Shown here: piece after piece, positions 11,329-20,300 of the stretch | Numbering within the stretch: position 1 is the stretch's first letter | Layout of the letters: every line of letters starts with the position of its first letter | Source: Bacteroidota bacterium | GTDB lineage: Bacteria; Bacteroidota; Ignavibacteria; Kapaibacteriales; Kapaibacteriaceae | Direction: 5' to 3' | Length of the DNA: 64,000 nucleotides | Assembly (NCBI GenBank): GCA_018266735.1 | Contig: JAFDZT010000002.1 | Coordinates: forward strand, 422,439-486,438 | The notes under the pieces: model-generated | What the model was told of the DNA's origin: nothing | Seen by the model: the letters and a program-made list of their open reading frames with translations, nothing else | Database searches by the model: none | Made by a program: the position numbers and the translations under genes

Positions 11329-11462
11329 CAACAGCGTCGACAAACGCACCACCTGCCTTTGCATGGAACGAGTGGTATGAAAGCGTCGGCGGCCGGTCGA
11401 TCAACATTCCGGACTTGCAAGCAGAGAACTCCGCTATCGAAGCACTGCAAAGGGCAACGTAA
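11325..11462 (+). pseudogene. 45-aa reading frame coupled to the DUF3179 gene, possibly a truncated gene
   Basis: The frame starts with an ATGA overlap on the DUF3179 stop and encodes MTTASTNAPPAFAWNEWYES and 25 further residues before a TAA. The start looks like a genuine coupled gene with a protein-like sequence. The frame then ends while running into the 3' end of the convergent gene at 11434. One explanation is that the rest of a longer gene was lost when the 11.4-14.3 kb secreted-protein genes arrived; a genuine small protein is the alternative. Not recognised. Confidence 0.4.
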
Positions 11463-11784
11463 GTGTTTCGTTTTCACACGAAACCACTGCATAGTAGGAT
11501 CCTGAGGCATAGCTCGAAACGTTGATCGGAACGTCCTGCCGTCCCCTGCCCTGCTTGTCCACTTCAGATGTAAAGTCAATCAGAACACTTCCACGCACAT
11601 CAGATACGATACAACGTTGGATGTTGCCGCGACTTGCATAGGCATTATAGAACTCAAGGTTCAGCGTGGTACTTACTACGGTCTGGCGGGTCTCAACTGT
11701 TAACACATCAACCAGTGGTACGGCACCGCAAAGCACAAGTGCAATCATACCCAACGCTACAACAAGGCTGCATTTACTCCACAT
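11434..11784 (-). CDS. Small secreted protein with a Por/type IX-like C-terminal domain
   Basis: 116 aa. An N-terminal hydrophobic signal (MWSKCSLVVALGMIALVLCG) is followed by about 85 residues that look like little more than a sorting domain: CIVSDVRGSVLIDF, then VPINVSSYASGSYYAVV and the end LTLPFAVLR. This resembles the pattern (xxDxxGR...DVSxLxxGxYxxxV...xxxxxV) of type IX secretion C-terminal domains. Its start overlaps the end of the upstream gene by 11 bp, so the two are co-translated. It may be a detached or stand-alone sorting module. Function unknown. Confidence 0.65.
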   Translation of the reverse strand: MWSKCSLVVALGMIALVLCGAVPLVDVLTVETRQTVVSTTLNLEFYNAYASRGNIQRCIVSDVRGSVLIDFTSEVDKQGRGRQDVPINVSSYASGSYYAVVSCENETLTLPFAVLR

Positions 11785-14272
11785 GATACACCCTCCTCTC
11801 GGTTGCGCTTACCACCATCACCACACTGCCGAGGTGCAACGGCATTCTGTCGACAGACTCACAGTCCTGCGAGGTACACAGCACGCGGCCACCGAGGTCG
11901 TAGACGGTGGCAGATTCGAGCGTGGATACATGAGCACGGAACGCATCACGCTTCATGGACACAGGGTCGGGGCGCACGCGCAGCGGCGCTTGATCGCCGT
12001 CGACGCTGGTAATGGTATTCAAACGGTACAGGCCGTCGTGCGCAGCCACAAGTAAATCGTTGCCCGAGCGTTGGATGTCGATGGCCCGCATGGAAGCCGG
12101 TACGCGATCGTCGAAGTTCCATGTGCGGCCACCGTCGGTGCTTACCACTATGGTTGACGGCATAACGCCCAGCAGGTAGCCGCCGCCGAGGTCGATGATC
12201 TTGCCCGTACACGGAAGCCACGGGCCGGTGTAGAACAGCGTTGCCGACGATGTCCACGACGCCCCCTGATCGGTGGAGCGAATGTAGCGCACGTTCGTCA
12301 AGATGGGCGTCTGGCGCCCACTCATCGAAGAGTCTTCGCGCATCTGCGCCGTCAACGCCAACAACGTGCCGTCTGCTTGGCGATGCACGGGATAGACGTA
12401 GCTGCCGCACTCTTCCGGCAGCGGCACCACGCTGGGCTCACCCTTGCCGTCCACCATGGCAAGACCGCCCTGGCGGTAAGGCTGTGGCACCAAGTCGCTG
12501 TCGGCACGCATGGTGCCGTAAAACGACACCAGAAAGCGCGTGCCCGAGTTCAACGGCGTGATCGACGATGGATAACCCGGCAGCAGGCCCGAAGCTGATC
12601 GAACTGAGGAAACATCGTAGCGCGTCGTATCCGCACCCGTACATACCCATAGGGCATCGTGGTTGGCAACGCACCATTTGGTGGAGTCAACGCGGGCAAA
12701 GGCCGTCGCAAGTCCGCGCCAGACCGTGTCCTGCACATCACCGCGGCTTAGCAGGCGGCGTACAACGCTGCCGCAATGTACAAGGGTATCGTTGCCCCCT
12801 ATCTGCCACGACGTGGGTGTGCGAACGCCGAACCACGGGAGGGTGCCGTCCGGATCATCGATAAACATATTGACCGATGTACGCTCATCGAACAGCAGGC
12901 CGGGATAGGTAACGTAGGTAGGTTTGTTAGGGTGGGTTACTTCTCGTCGCAGAACGCGTCCGTAATCATCCAATGCCATTGGCAGACCGGACGCATCGAC
13001 CCACGTCCCAAGAATTCGCTGTTGCTGCAGGTTGTTCAATGACGAGAGCATGGCACCCACTGCCACCGGATACGGATACAATGGTGAAGAAACCGTTGAG
13101 TTATGGTTGGCGCGAGACATCGAGAATCCGTGAGGCCCAAAGAGTTCAACGGCAAGGGGATGATATTCATGACGCTGGCGGCGAAAGTCCGAATGCACAG
13201 ACCAAGTGGTCCATTCTGGGTATTGCGATCTGCTGGTAAAAGCCACGCGTGTTGAATCTGCGCCATATGAAAACACATACAACCACTCGCGCTGAGCTCG
13301 TACCTCGTCTACCGGAATGGGGCAGTCAACATTATGAGCTCCAGTTGGTGTAACGATACACTGCCAACCTGCCGAGTCCACATAGAACACACTGTCGGCC
13401 CACATGTTGCTTACGATTTGTGGACGCAGTCCACGTTTCGTACCATCAACGAGCAACGTGTCAATCACGGACAACGTTGTATCTCCCAGCAATCCTGTGG
13501 CGAGCTGCCACCGTCGACTATTCAAGTCTGGTCGAACAATAGTATAGATCGTTAGTGGTGCGCTGCGAGCGGACATGCGCGTGGTTGAGCTACTGTTCAA
13601 TGTAAAGGGCGTTGCCAAAAGCCGGGGGCTTGAAGAGGCCAACCAAACGTACCTGCGTCGATTCGTGAGTGATTCGAACAGTAGCGTGCTGTCGCCAAGG
13701 GTGGTTTCTCGTTCTACCACATTTCCTACCTGTTCCGGTTCAATTGTAAAGAACGTTTGTCCAAGGTCGAGCGATAATCGCGAATTTTGGAGGCTCAACA
13801 ATGGGGTGTAGTTTTTTCGATAGCCATCTGGATCCGCCATTTCAGTTGGTCTTATGACTTTTACCGAGGTCTTTGAATCTACCTTCACACAGTACCCTAG
13901 ATCATCAGACCGTAATCGTGCTACAACACCTCCGTCGGAGGCGACCGGAAAGAAATAATCCATGAAAGCGAGACTAGGGGTTGTAGGTATCCATTCGGCC
14001 GATATGTCACGAATGTTGAACGCACACAATCCGCGCTTTTGTAAAAAAGCCACGATGAGTCCACTATCATCCAGAGCTATCGGCGTATTGAGTGTGCCAC
14101 CTACCCCTAATACAGTAGTTCGTGAGCTTACCAGCAACGTATCTGCATGTTGAGCGGATGCCTTTGTGCTGGATACTATCGTTAAGACGCAGATTAGAGC
14201 GATCGCAAGCGGTAGGAGAAACACGGCATTGCTTCTTCCTACGGAACAACGCTTGAACTGATGAACATTCAT
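11774..14272 (-). CDS. Large secreted protein with BNR/sortilin-like repeats and sorting-like C-terminus
   Basis: 832 aa. The start at ATG 14272 (MNVHQFKRC) precedes a signal peptide (FLLPLAIALICVLTIV ... ASAQ). The middle is beta-rich and probably propeller-forming; two BNR (Asp-box) motifs are visible near residues 675-735 as STDQGASW and STDGGRTW. The C-terminus (YDLGGRVLCTS...RRVYHVE) resembles a short Por sorting domain. Predicted to be exported and possibly surface-attached. Ligand unknown. Followed by the small 11434-11784 gene. Codon use and base composition look somewhat more AT-rich than the flanking housekeeping genes, consistent with accessory status. Confidence 0.75.
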   Translation of the reverse strand: MNVHQFKRCSVGRSNAVFLLPLAIALICVLTIVSSTKASAQHADTLLVSSRTTVLGVGGTLNTPIALDDSGLIVAFLQKRGLCAFNIRDISAEWIPTTPSLAFMDYFFPVASDGGVVARLRSDDLGYCVKVDSKTSVKVIRPTEMADPDGYRKNYTPLLSLQNSRLSLDLGQTFFTIEPEQVGNVVERETTLGDSTLLFESLTNRRRYVWLASSSPRLLATPFTLNSSSTTRMSARSAPLTIYTIVRPDLNSRRWQLATGLLGDTTLSVIDTLLVDGTKRGLRPQIVSNMWADSVFYVDSAGWQCIVTPTGAHNVDCPIPVDEVRAQREWLYVFSYGADSTRVAFTSRSQYPEWTTWSVHSDFRRQRHEYHPLAVELFGPHGFSMSRANHNSTVSSPLYPYPVAVGAMLSSLNNLQQQRILGTWVDASGLPMALDDYGRVLRREVTHPNKPTYVTYPGLLFDERTSVNMFIDDPDGTLPWFGVRTPTSWQIGGNDTLVHCGSVVRRLLSRGDVQDTVWRGLATAFARVDSTKWCVANHDALWVCTGADTTRYDVSSVRSASGLLPGYPSSITPLNSGTRFLVSFYGTMRADSDLVPQPYRQGGLAMVDGKGEPSVVPLPEECGSYVYPVHRQADGTLLALTAQMREDSSMSGRQTPILTNVRYIRSTDQGASWTSSATLFYTGPWLPCTGKIIDLGGGYLLGVMPSTIVVSTDGGRTWNFDDRVPASMRAIDIQRSGNDLLVAAHDGLYRLNTITSVDGDQAPLRVRPDPVSMKRDAFRAHVSTLESATVYDLGGRVLCTSQDCESVDRMPLHLGSVVMVVSATERRVYHVE

Positions 14273-14678
14273 GTTGTCGTACCTCCATGTAAACCATAAA
14301 CTCAACAGCCAACTGCACACACGACCTCATGGATTGCTGTGCAGCGCCGTTGGACCGCAGGCCGCCAGTGCTATGCGTCTGATCCTGATGCCCGAGTACG
14401 TAAAAGTACATGCGCAACACACCCCCTCCCTGTGTACTTCTCCAAACATATGCAAGTTCACGACGACGTTGAATTGACTTCACCTGAGGTCAACTGAATA
14501 TTCCGCTCGCGTTTGACGTTGGAGAAGTTGTCATCAAGTCTGCCGCACCTACTGCCCTGCCAACGCCACCTCGTCGCAACGGTTCATAGACGCAACCACA
14601 ACGAAACAAGGGATCCCGTTTTCACGAGATCCCCTGATCACATTTTGTATTCTGTATTCTGTATTCTCTTCCGATTTC
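14273..14678. other. Gene-free stretch with a weak terminator and a dispersed repeat
   Basis: No convincing gene. It holds the upstream region of the 11774-14272 gene and a weak hairpin at 14610-14633 (GGGATC/GATCCC) that may end the rpsR transcript. A copy of the dispersed TTCTGTATTC repeat lies at 14647-14675, directly after the rpsR stop. Confidence 0.6.
14647..14675 (-). repeat. Dispersed AGAATACAGAATACA repeat, copy 1
   Basis: On the minus strand this copy reads ATCGGAAGAGAATACAGAAT and continues with further ACAGAAT units. The copy at 24824-24865 shares the ATCGGARGAGAATACA part, so the two are related beyond simple microsatellite units. Confidence 0.75.
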
Positions 14679-14990
14679 TTACCTGGTGTCTTGCGCCACG
14701 AATGGCAAGATCGCCAGATGACGTGCGTACTTGATGGCAAGGGCCAGGCGGCGTTGTTGCAGCGCGGTCACACCAGTGATACGACGTGGAAGGATCTTTC
14801 CTTGATCATTCGTGAATCGGCTCAGGAACTTGCCGTCGAGATAGTCGATAAGACGCGACTTCTTGAGCGGGTTCACGCGCTTCTTCGGTTGATTCCGCTT
14901 TTGACGGAATGGCGAATTGATCGTGTTCGGGTTGTGCGGTGCAGAACCGCCGGCAGCCGAACGGGCGTTGTTGTTACTTGGTCTTGGCAT
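14679..14990 (-). CDS. rpsR: 30S ribosomal protein S18
   Basis: 103 aa. The S18 core is visible as [17 protein letters not shown] (binding region), [20 protein letters not shown] and [12 protein letters not shown]. The N-terminal 40 residues ([18 protein letters not shown]...) are a longer, Asn/Pro-rich extension than in E. coli (75 aa). The start was placed at ATG 14990 because the longer frame runs through the upstream rpmE gene. It overlaps the end of rpmE by 17 bp. Here S18 is grouped with L31 and a small basic protein, not with rpsF and rplI. Confidence 0.95.
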   Translation of the reverse strand: MPRPSNNNARSAAGGSAPHNPNTINSPFRQKRNQPKKRVNPLKKSRLIDYLDGKFLSRFTNDQGKILPRRITGVTALQQRRLALAIKYARHLAILPFVAQDTR

Positions 14991-15207
14991 CCTTGATGGC
15001 CTTCGTTTTTTCGAATCGCTTGTTGAAACGTTCCACACGACCAGCTGTATCGATAAGAAGGTTCTTACCGGTAAAGAATGGGTGGGACTTTGAATCGATT
15101 TCCAAGACCATACGATCGCCCTTGTAGCACGAACGTGTCTGGAAAGTCGTGCCATCGGTCTGTACGACGTCGATGGTCTTGTATGCAGGGTGGATCCCCT
15201 TTTTCAT
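14974..15207 (-). CDS. rpmE2: 50S ribosomal protein L31 type B
   Basis: 77 aa starting [20 protein letters not shown]. The zinc-binding CxxC pairs of type A L31 are absent, and the KSHPFFTGK motif and RVERFNKRF segment mark the type B (zinc-independent) form. It ends inside the start region of rpsR. It is probably co-transcribed from the promoter at 15423-15454. Confidence 0.94.
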   Translation of the reverse strand: MKKGIHPAYKTIDVVQTDGTTFQTRSCYKGDRMVLEIDSKSHPFFTGKNLLIDTAGRVERFNKRFEKTKAIKDAKTK

Positions 15208-15210
15208 TGC

Positions 15211-15384
15211 TTACCTCGAGATATCGATCTTATCAACTTGTGCGATATCGTCCAGCTTTACGAAGCGCTCCATGTACTTGATCGTACCCTTGTCGCTACG
15301 GAATGCCTTGATGACCTTGACGTTCACTTTCGTTTCCGCCTTGCCCTTTTTGGACTTATCACCGAATGTTTGTGCTTTTGCCAT
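15211..15384 (-). CDS. 57-aa basic protein heading the L31-S18 operon
   Basis: The sequence is MAKAQTFGDKSKKGKAETKV followed by a short beta-prone part (NVKVIKAFRSDKGTIKYMER...). It is rich in Lys and lacks cysteines. The start at ATG 15384 has a GGAG six bases upstream, and rpmE2 begins three bases after its stop. I do not recognise the family. Its size, charge and position as first gene of a ribosomal-protein operon suggest a ribosome-associated protein, comparable in setting to the small DUF4295 proteins near rpmG in Bacteroidota, but this is inference. Confidence 0.75.
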   Translation of the reverse strand: MAKAQTFGDKSKKGKAETKVNVKVIKAFRSDKGTIKYMERFVKLDDIAQVDKIDISR

Positions 15385-15422
15385 GACGGCTCCAACCGCG
15401 TTGTTGTGATTGCTATGAACGA

Positions 15423-15454
15423 CAAATATACGGGACGCGGAAGAATTCTGCAAA
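15423..15454 (-). promoter_or_regulatory. Promoter of the 57-aa protein-rpmE2-rpsR operon
   Basis: TTTG (15454-15451), a 20-base spacer and TATATTTG (15430-15423) form a near-perfect Bacteroidota-type promoter on the minus strand. The leader to ATG 15384 is about 35 bases. Confidence 0.8.
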
Positions 15455-15482
15455 TGGTTGTCGCATAGTAACTTCGCAGTCT

Positions 15483-16607
15483 ATGCTTATCATGAAATTC
15501 GGCGGCTCGGTCCTGCGGGACGAACAGGGGTTCCGGCGCATGGCCTCCATCCTGGGGGCCCTGTCGGGCGAACGCGTCCTGGTGGTCGTCTCGGCCTTTT
15601 CCACGGTCACGCGCGACCTCGACGCCATGTCGGCCCGGGCCGCCGACGGCGACCTTGTCAATGCCCTGTCGGCCCTGGAGCGGCTCCGGCAGGACCTTTC
15701 CGCCTTGTGCCCTCCCCCTTCTGCCTGTCCGGCCGACCTTGCGGAAACGCTCCGCCAGTGCTTCGAGGAACTGCAGTCCTTGCTGCGCGCCATGTCGGTC
15801 ACCCGCCAGCGAACAGCACGCATTCGTGACCGATTCCTGGCCTACGGCGAATTTCTTTCCCTGCACGTATCGCATGCCCATCTGGAGGCGGCCGGTATCC
15901 CGTCCACCCGCGTGGACGTGCGCGAGGTGCTCATCACCGACGATACCTTTGGTGCTGCCGAACCGAACGTCGAGAAGACCCGCGTCGGCGTGGACCACCG
16001 CTTGCTCCCGCTCTTCGCATCGCATTCCATGGTGATCACGCAGGGCTTTGTGGGATGTACCGAGCATGGCGACACCACAACAATGGGCAAGGAAAGTTCA
16101 AACCTTACGGCCTCGTTCCTTGGCTCGCTGCTGCATGCGCGCGAGATCGTGATCTGGACGGATGTGGAGGGTGTACGAAGTGCCGACCCGACGCTCTGCG
16201 AGCACACCGTGGTACGGTCGCACCTGACGTATGCGCAGGCCCGCGTGGCGGCGCATCATGGCGTGAAGTTGTTGTATCCGACGATGATCGAACCCGCCGA
16301 GCGCGAGAACATTCCCATTCGCATTGCCCATGCCGAACATCCGAATGGCGGCCACACCGTGATCGCCAATGATATCGGAGAAACAGGTCCGTTGATCACC
16401 ATCGACGGAGAGATGATCACCACGCTCTTCGCGCCGCGCAGCGCATGGCTGCATGCGGCCGATGCCATCGTGCGTGCCCTACACTTGGAGAACGACTTCT
16501 CCGTCACCGCGGGCGCTGAGGCCGACGTGGCCACGATGTCCGTCCCCCACGCACAACGCCGCGCCGCCTTGCAATTATTCCACGATCACTTGGTAGAACG
16601 CCCATGA
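15483..16607 (+). CDS. lysC: Aspartate kinase
   Basis: First step of Lys/Thr/Met biosynthesis: phosphorylates aspartate. Amino-acid-kinase domain with KFGGSV at residues 5-10, the substrate region GEFLS near Glu123, and TTTMGKESSNLTAS (198-211) followed by IWTDVEGVRSADP. The glycine-loop motif is usually TLGRxGSDxTAA; here Lys203-Glu204-Ser205 and Asn207 replace the common residues, an unusual variant. At 374 aa it is shorter than typical 400-450 aa enzymes, leaving room for only about one compact ACT-like region (residues ~295-370). The feedback regulation may therefore differ. A TAACTTCG box just upstream is a possible promoter. The stop overlaps the next gene by four bases. Confidence 0.88.
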   Translation: MLIMKFGGSVLRDEQGFRRMASILGALSGERVLVVVSAFSTVTRDLDAMSARAADGDLVNALSALERLRQDLSALCPPPSACPADLAETLRQCFEELQSLLRAMSVTRQRTARIRDRFLAYGEFLSLHVSHAHLEAAGIPSTRVDVREVLITDDTFGAAEPNVEKTRVGVDHRLLPLFASHSMVITQGFVGCTEHGDTTTMGKESSNLTASFLGSLLHAREIVIWTDVEGVRSADPTLCEHTVVRSHLTYAQARVAAHHGVKLLYPTMIEPAERENIPIRIAHAEHPNGGHTVIANDIGETGPLITIDGEMITTLFAPRSAWLHAADAIVRALHLENDFSVTAGAEADVATMSVPHAQRRAALQLFHDHLVERP

Positions 16608-16855
16608 AACCCGTGCACGAAAAACTCCCGAAGGATTCCTTCGAACCAGGCGAAACGTATCGCGTTGCGATGAATGGGACCGACCTCTATGAAGCAGAGG
16701 TGGTCAAGTTCCATGGTGGATGCTGGGCGACCGTGCGCGTCACACGTCCGATGCTGGAGGCCATGGCCGCCGACTATGCGCCGGGCACGGAGTTCGACGT
16801 GAAGGTCGCGCAGTACGACTTCACTCCGACGTCTTCGCTTCCGTCGCCATCTTGA
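16604..16855 (+). CDS. Small hypothetical protein coupled to lysC
   Basis: 83 aa, starting with an ATGA overlap on the lysC stop. Predicted to be a small soluble beta-rich protein (GETYRVAMNGTDLYEAEVVKF, WATVRVTRPMLEAM, EFDVKVAQYDFTP). No signal peptide or known motif. Its last 35 bp overlap the end of the convergent gene at 16821-17345. Function unknown; coupling to lysC is the only hint. Confidence 0.6.
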   Translation: MKPVHEKLPKDSFEPGETYRVAMNGTDLYEAEVVKFHGGCWATVRVTRPMLEAMAADYAPGTEFDVKVAQYDFTPTSSLPSPS

Positions 16856-17345
16856 TGATCAGGGCCATCATTTCGCGCTCGAGAATTCCGTTGGAATTCC
16901 AGAAGTAGACCTGACTTGTGATGTACTCTTCGTAGCCGCTCAATTGTGCCTTGAGCGTGATCTTCGCCTTGCGGTTCTCCAGTTCCTTCACGTTGATGAA
17001 GTACTTGATACGACCGGTGGTCCAGATGCCCATGCGGATGCGCGGCAGTTCGCCGTAGCGCTCCATCACCGTCTTCGTTGAATCTTCACCGGTCACGAGA
17101 ATGCAGTAGTCCGACTTGTACAGTCCCTTGTACTGTCCACCCTCTTCTGCCGGTTCGATCACCTTCTCCACCTCGGGCTTTGCACAGCCCTTGATCTCCA
17201 TGGCCTTCTTCACGCCGGCCCATACGCGGCCGAACGATACGTCGAGCGTCTCTTCCAGCACGATCTGTTCTTGTTGGTCATCTCCCGCTGCCGCAAGGGG
17301 CATGGCAAGGAGCAGGGCGGCAAGGATCACAATGGCGTGTTTCAT
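16821..17345 (-). CDS. Secreted hypothetical protein
   Basis: 174 aa with a clear signal peptide (MKHAIVILAALLLAMPLAAA). The mature protein has two cysteines (in KGCAKPE and SDYCILV), alternating charged/hydrophobic beta-like segments and no motif I recognise. It starts on the last base of the smc stop codon (TGATG), so it is probably expressed at the end of the mreBCD-smc operon. A periplasmic location is inferred. Confidence 0.75.
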   Translation of the reverse strand: MKHAIVILAALLLAMPLAAAGDDQQEQIVLEETLDVSFGRVWAGVKKAMEIKGCAKPEVEKVIEPAEEGGQYKGLYKSDYCILVTGEDSTKTVMERYGELPRIRMGIWTTGRIKYFINVKELENRKAKITLKAQLSGYEEYITSQVYFWNSNGILEREMMALIIKMATEAKTSE

Positions 17346-20300
17346 CAGTTCTTTCCGGAGAGTTGAACGCTGACAAGTTTCGAGACGGCCGCTTCTTCCA
17401 TGGTAACACCGTAGAGAGTGTCAGCCGCTTCCATCGTCTTTTTATTGTGCGTGATCATCAGGAACTGTGTGCGTTCCGAGAACTTACGAATGATCTTCAA
17501 GTAGCGATCGATGTTGGCATCGTCGAGTGGTGCATCGACTTCGTCGAGCACGCAGAACGGACTCGGCTTCACGAGGTAGATGGCGAACAGGAGGGCGATG
17601 GCCGTCAACGTCTTCTCGCCGCCCGAGAGCATTTCGATACTGTGCGGACGTTTGCCGCGCGGCTTCGCTGTGATCTCGATCTTGCATTCCAATGGATCTT
17701 CATCGTCGATCATTTGCAGATCGGCCTCATCGTCCTCACTGAACAGAACAGTGAACAGCTCACGGAAGTTCGTGCGGATCTGATCGAAGGTGTTCGTGAA
17801 CTGCTCGCGTGCCGTGAGGTTGATCTCGGTGATCGTCTCCTGCAACGTGCGCTCACTGTCGATCAGATCGGTGAGTTGCTTTGTGAGGAATTCCAGTCGT
17901 TCGCCTTCACGCTCATGCTCTTCCAACGCAAGGAAGTTCACATTGCCCATGCTCGTGAGCTTGCGTCGCAGTTCTTGTACTTGTGTGCGGAGCTCGTCCG
18001 GACTCATATCCGTCTCCGGTGGCACGGGCTCGCCTTCGGGGATCTCGATGCCGAGTTCCTCCGTGGCGCGCAACACATGCGACTCCATGCGCAGACGCAC
18101 TTCGTTGAAACGAAGGTCCGACTCGTGCATGGCCTCCGTCGTCACATCCACATCCTTGCGCTGCTTGCGCACATCTTCTGCCGCCATCTGCAAGGCTGCT
18201 TGTGCCTCGCGAAGCGAGAGCTCGAGCGACTCGCGCTGTGCACGGGCATTGGCGAGCGATGCCGATAGTGCCGATGCCTCCATTACGCGCGTTCCATGTT
18301 CGCCACGCGTGGTCTCGATCTCGGCGCGCAATTGTTCGCGTTCTGTTTCGCGTTGTTCACGACGTGACTCGATGGTCGAACGCTCATCGGTCAGTCGATG
18401 CCTGTCCGACTCCAATGCCTGCAGATCGCCGGTCAACCGCACCAAGCGGATCTCGGCCGCACGGAACGATGCCGTCACATCGGCCAAGCCATGTTCGATG
18501 TTCTGCAACTCTGCTTGTGCAGAATGCACATCACGCTCAAGATCGGCCACACCGGCTTCGATGGAGTCGATCGACGCTCGTGCTTCATCGTGTTGTGTGG
18601 CGAGGTCCTGCAACTCTGCGCGGAACTTCTCTGCTTCCGCATGCAGCACGTCGCGCTGTCCGCTCACATCCTCGATCCGTCCACGGAAGGCATCAAGTCG
18701 TTGCATGCGTTCGTTGCGCACCACGGCCACGCGACGCACATCATCAGCAAGCTTGCGCACATCGATGGTGGCGAGTTCGGCCTTGATGGCGCGCACGCGG
18801 ACCTCGATCTCGGAGAGCCGACCTTCAAGCACGGCATGTTCTTGCGTGAGCTCGGCAATGCGTTCCTTCCGTCCAACACGCACACCTTCCGTGCGCGAAC
18901 CGGATCCGCCACGAATGGCACCCGCTGCTCGCACGATCTCACCCGCCAAGGTGACGGCCGCATCACATGCGCCCGTACCAACGGCTGCCCACGCCTGCTC
19001 CACCGTGTCCACCACGGCGGTCTTACCCAGGATGCCGCGAACGGCACCGCGCAATTGATCATCGGTGCGAACCAACTCGCTTGCCCATCCACGAACACCA
19101 TCCACGGATGGCAAGGCGCCGGGGGCGGCAAGGCTTGGAATGCTATCGCGACAGAGGAAGGTGGCCTTGCCAACGTTGTTGCGAGAGAGCGCGCCGATGG
19201 CCTGCGCTGCCTCGTCCTTCGTGTTCACCACGAAGTAACGGGCTGCATCACCAAGCGCTGCCTCGATGGCAACGCGTAATTCATTGTCGGTGTTCAATAC
19301 TTCGGCCAACGTCACCTTCTCACCCTGCGGCGTCCACTCGGGCGTCGAGAGCAGGAACTTCGAGCTTTCCGTGGTGTCGACCAGTCCGATCAGAAACTCT
19401 AGCGATGCCTTCGTATGCGCAGCCTGTGCACGCATGTGCTCGCTCTCTTGTTGGAGCGACTCTTGCTCGGCGCGCAACGTCGACTGACGTTCTTCGCCAC
19501 TATGCAGGGCCTGTTCGGCCGCCTGGAGTTGTGCATCGAGGGCCGGGATCTCGGCTTGTTCTTTGGCGAGCTGTTCGGTCACATGCCGAAGCCGTTCCTC
19601 TGCTTGCAGTTGTTGTGCTTCGTTGTCGCGCAGTCTGCGCTGCAGACCATCGCTCTGAATGCGGAATCGGTCGGCAGCATTGCGTTGCTCTGCAAGGAGC
19701 TGTCGTGCCGTGTTCAAGGCCTCACGACGCGCATTCGTTTCCTGGCGCGCCGCGATCATGGCCTGCGTTGCCTGATCCACCGTCACGCGCTTCTCTTCCA
19801 CATCGGCACGTGCTGCTGTTGTCTCCGTGCGGAGCGCTTCGAGGCGCTCACCCACGGTCTGCAGTTGTTGCGACGTGGTCGACTGCAATTGTTCGGATTC
19901 GGTGTGTTCGCGCTCAAGGCGCTCTAGTGCTCGCTGAATGGCATTGGCACGTTCATCCAGCAACGAGACGTGCTGTTGTGCTTCACCAAGCGAAGCACGC
20001 AGATTCGATTCTGCATCGAGTGCTGCGCGCAACTCTGCATCCTTTGCCGTTTGTTCGAGCTCGGCCGCCGCATGCGCTTCTTCACGTCGTGCAAGTTCGG
20101 CCTCGGCCGCCTCGCGCCGTGTGCGCACCTCGATGATCTGTGCTTCGAACTGCTTGAGAGCGATATACTCTTCGAGGTATTCGAACGAGAACAGCAGTTG
20201 GTCGAGGGCACGCAGTTGTGTGGAAAGCTCTTGGTGTTGACGTGCCTTTTCGGCCTGACGGGCCAACGAGTTCACGGTCTTCTGCACTTCACGCACGATG

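Noticed and set aside
14067..14483. 138-aa minus-strand frame upstream of the large secreted gene
   Set aside because: Overlaps the start of the 11774-14272 gene in another frame; Arg/Cys-rich with no start signal or domain.
17790..20136. Long plus-strand frames opposite smc (422 and 389 aa)
   Set aside because: Ser/Arg-rich shadow frames over the coiled-coil region of smc.
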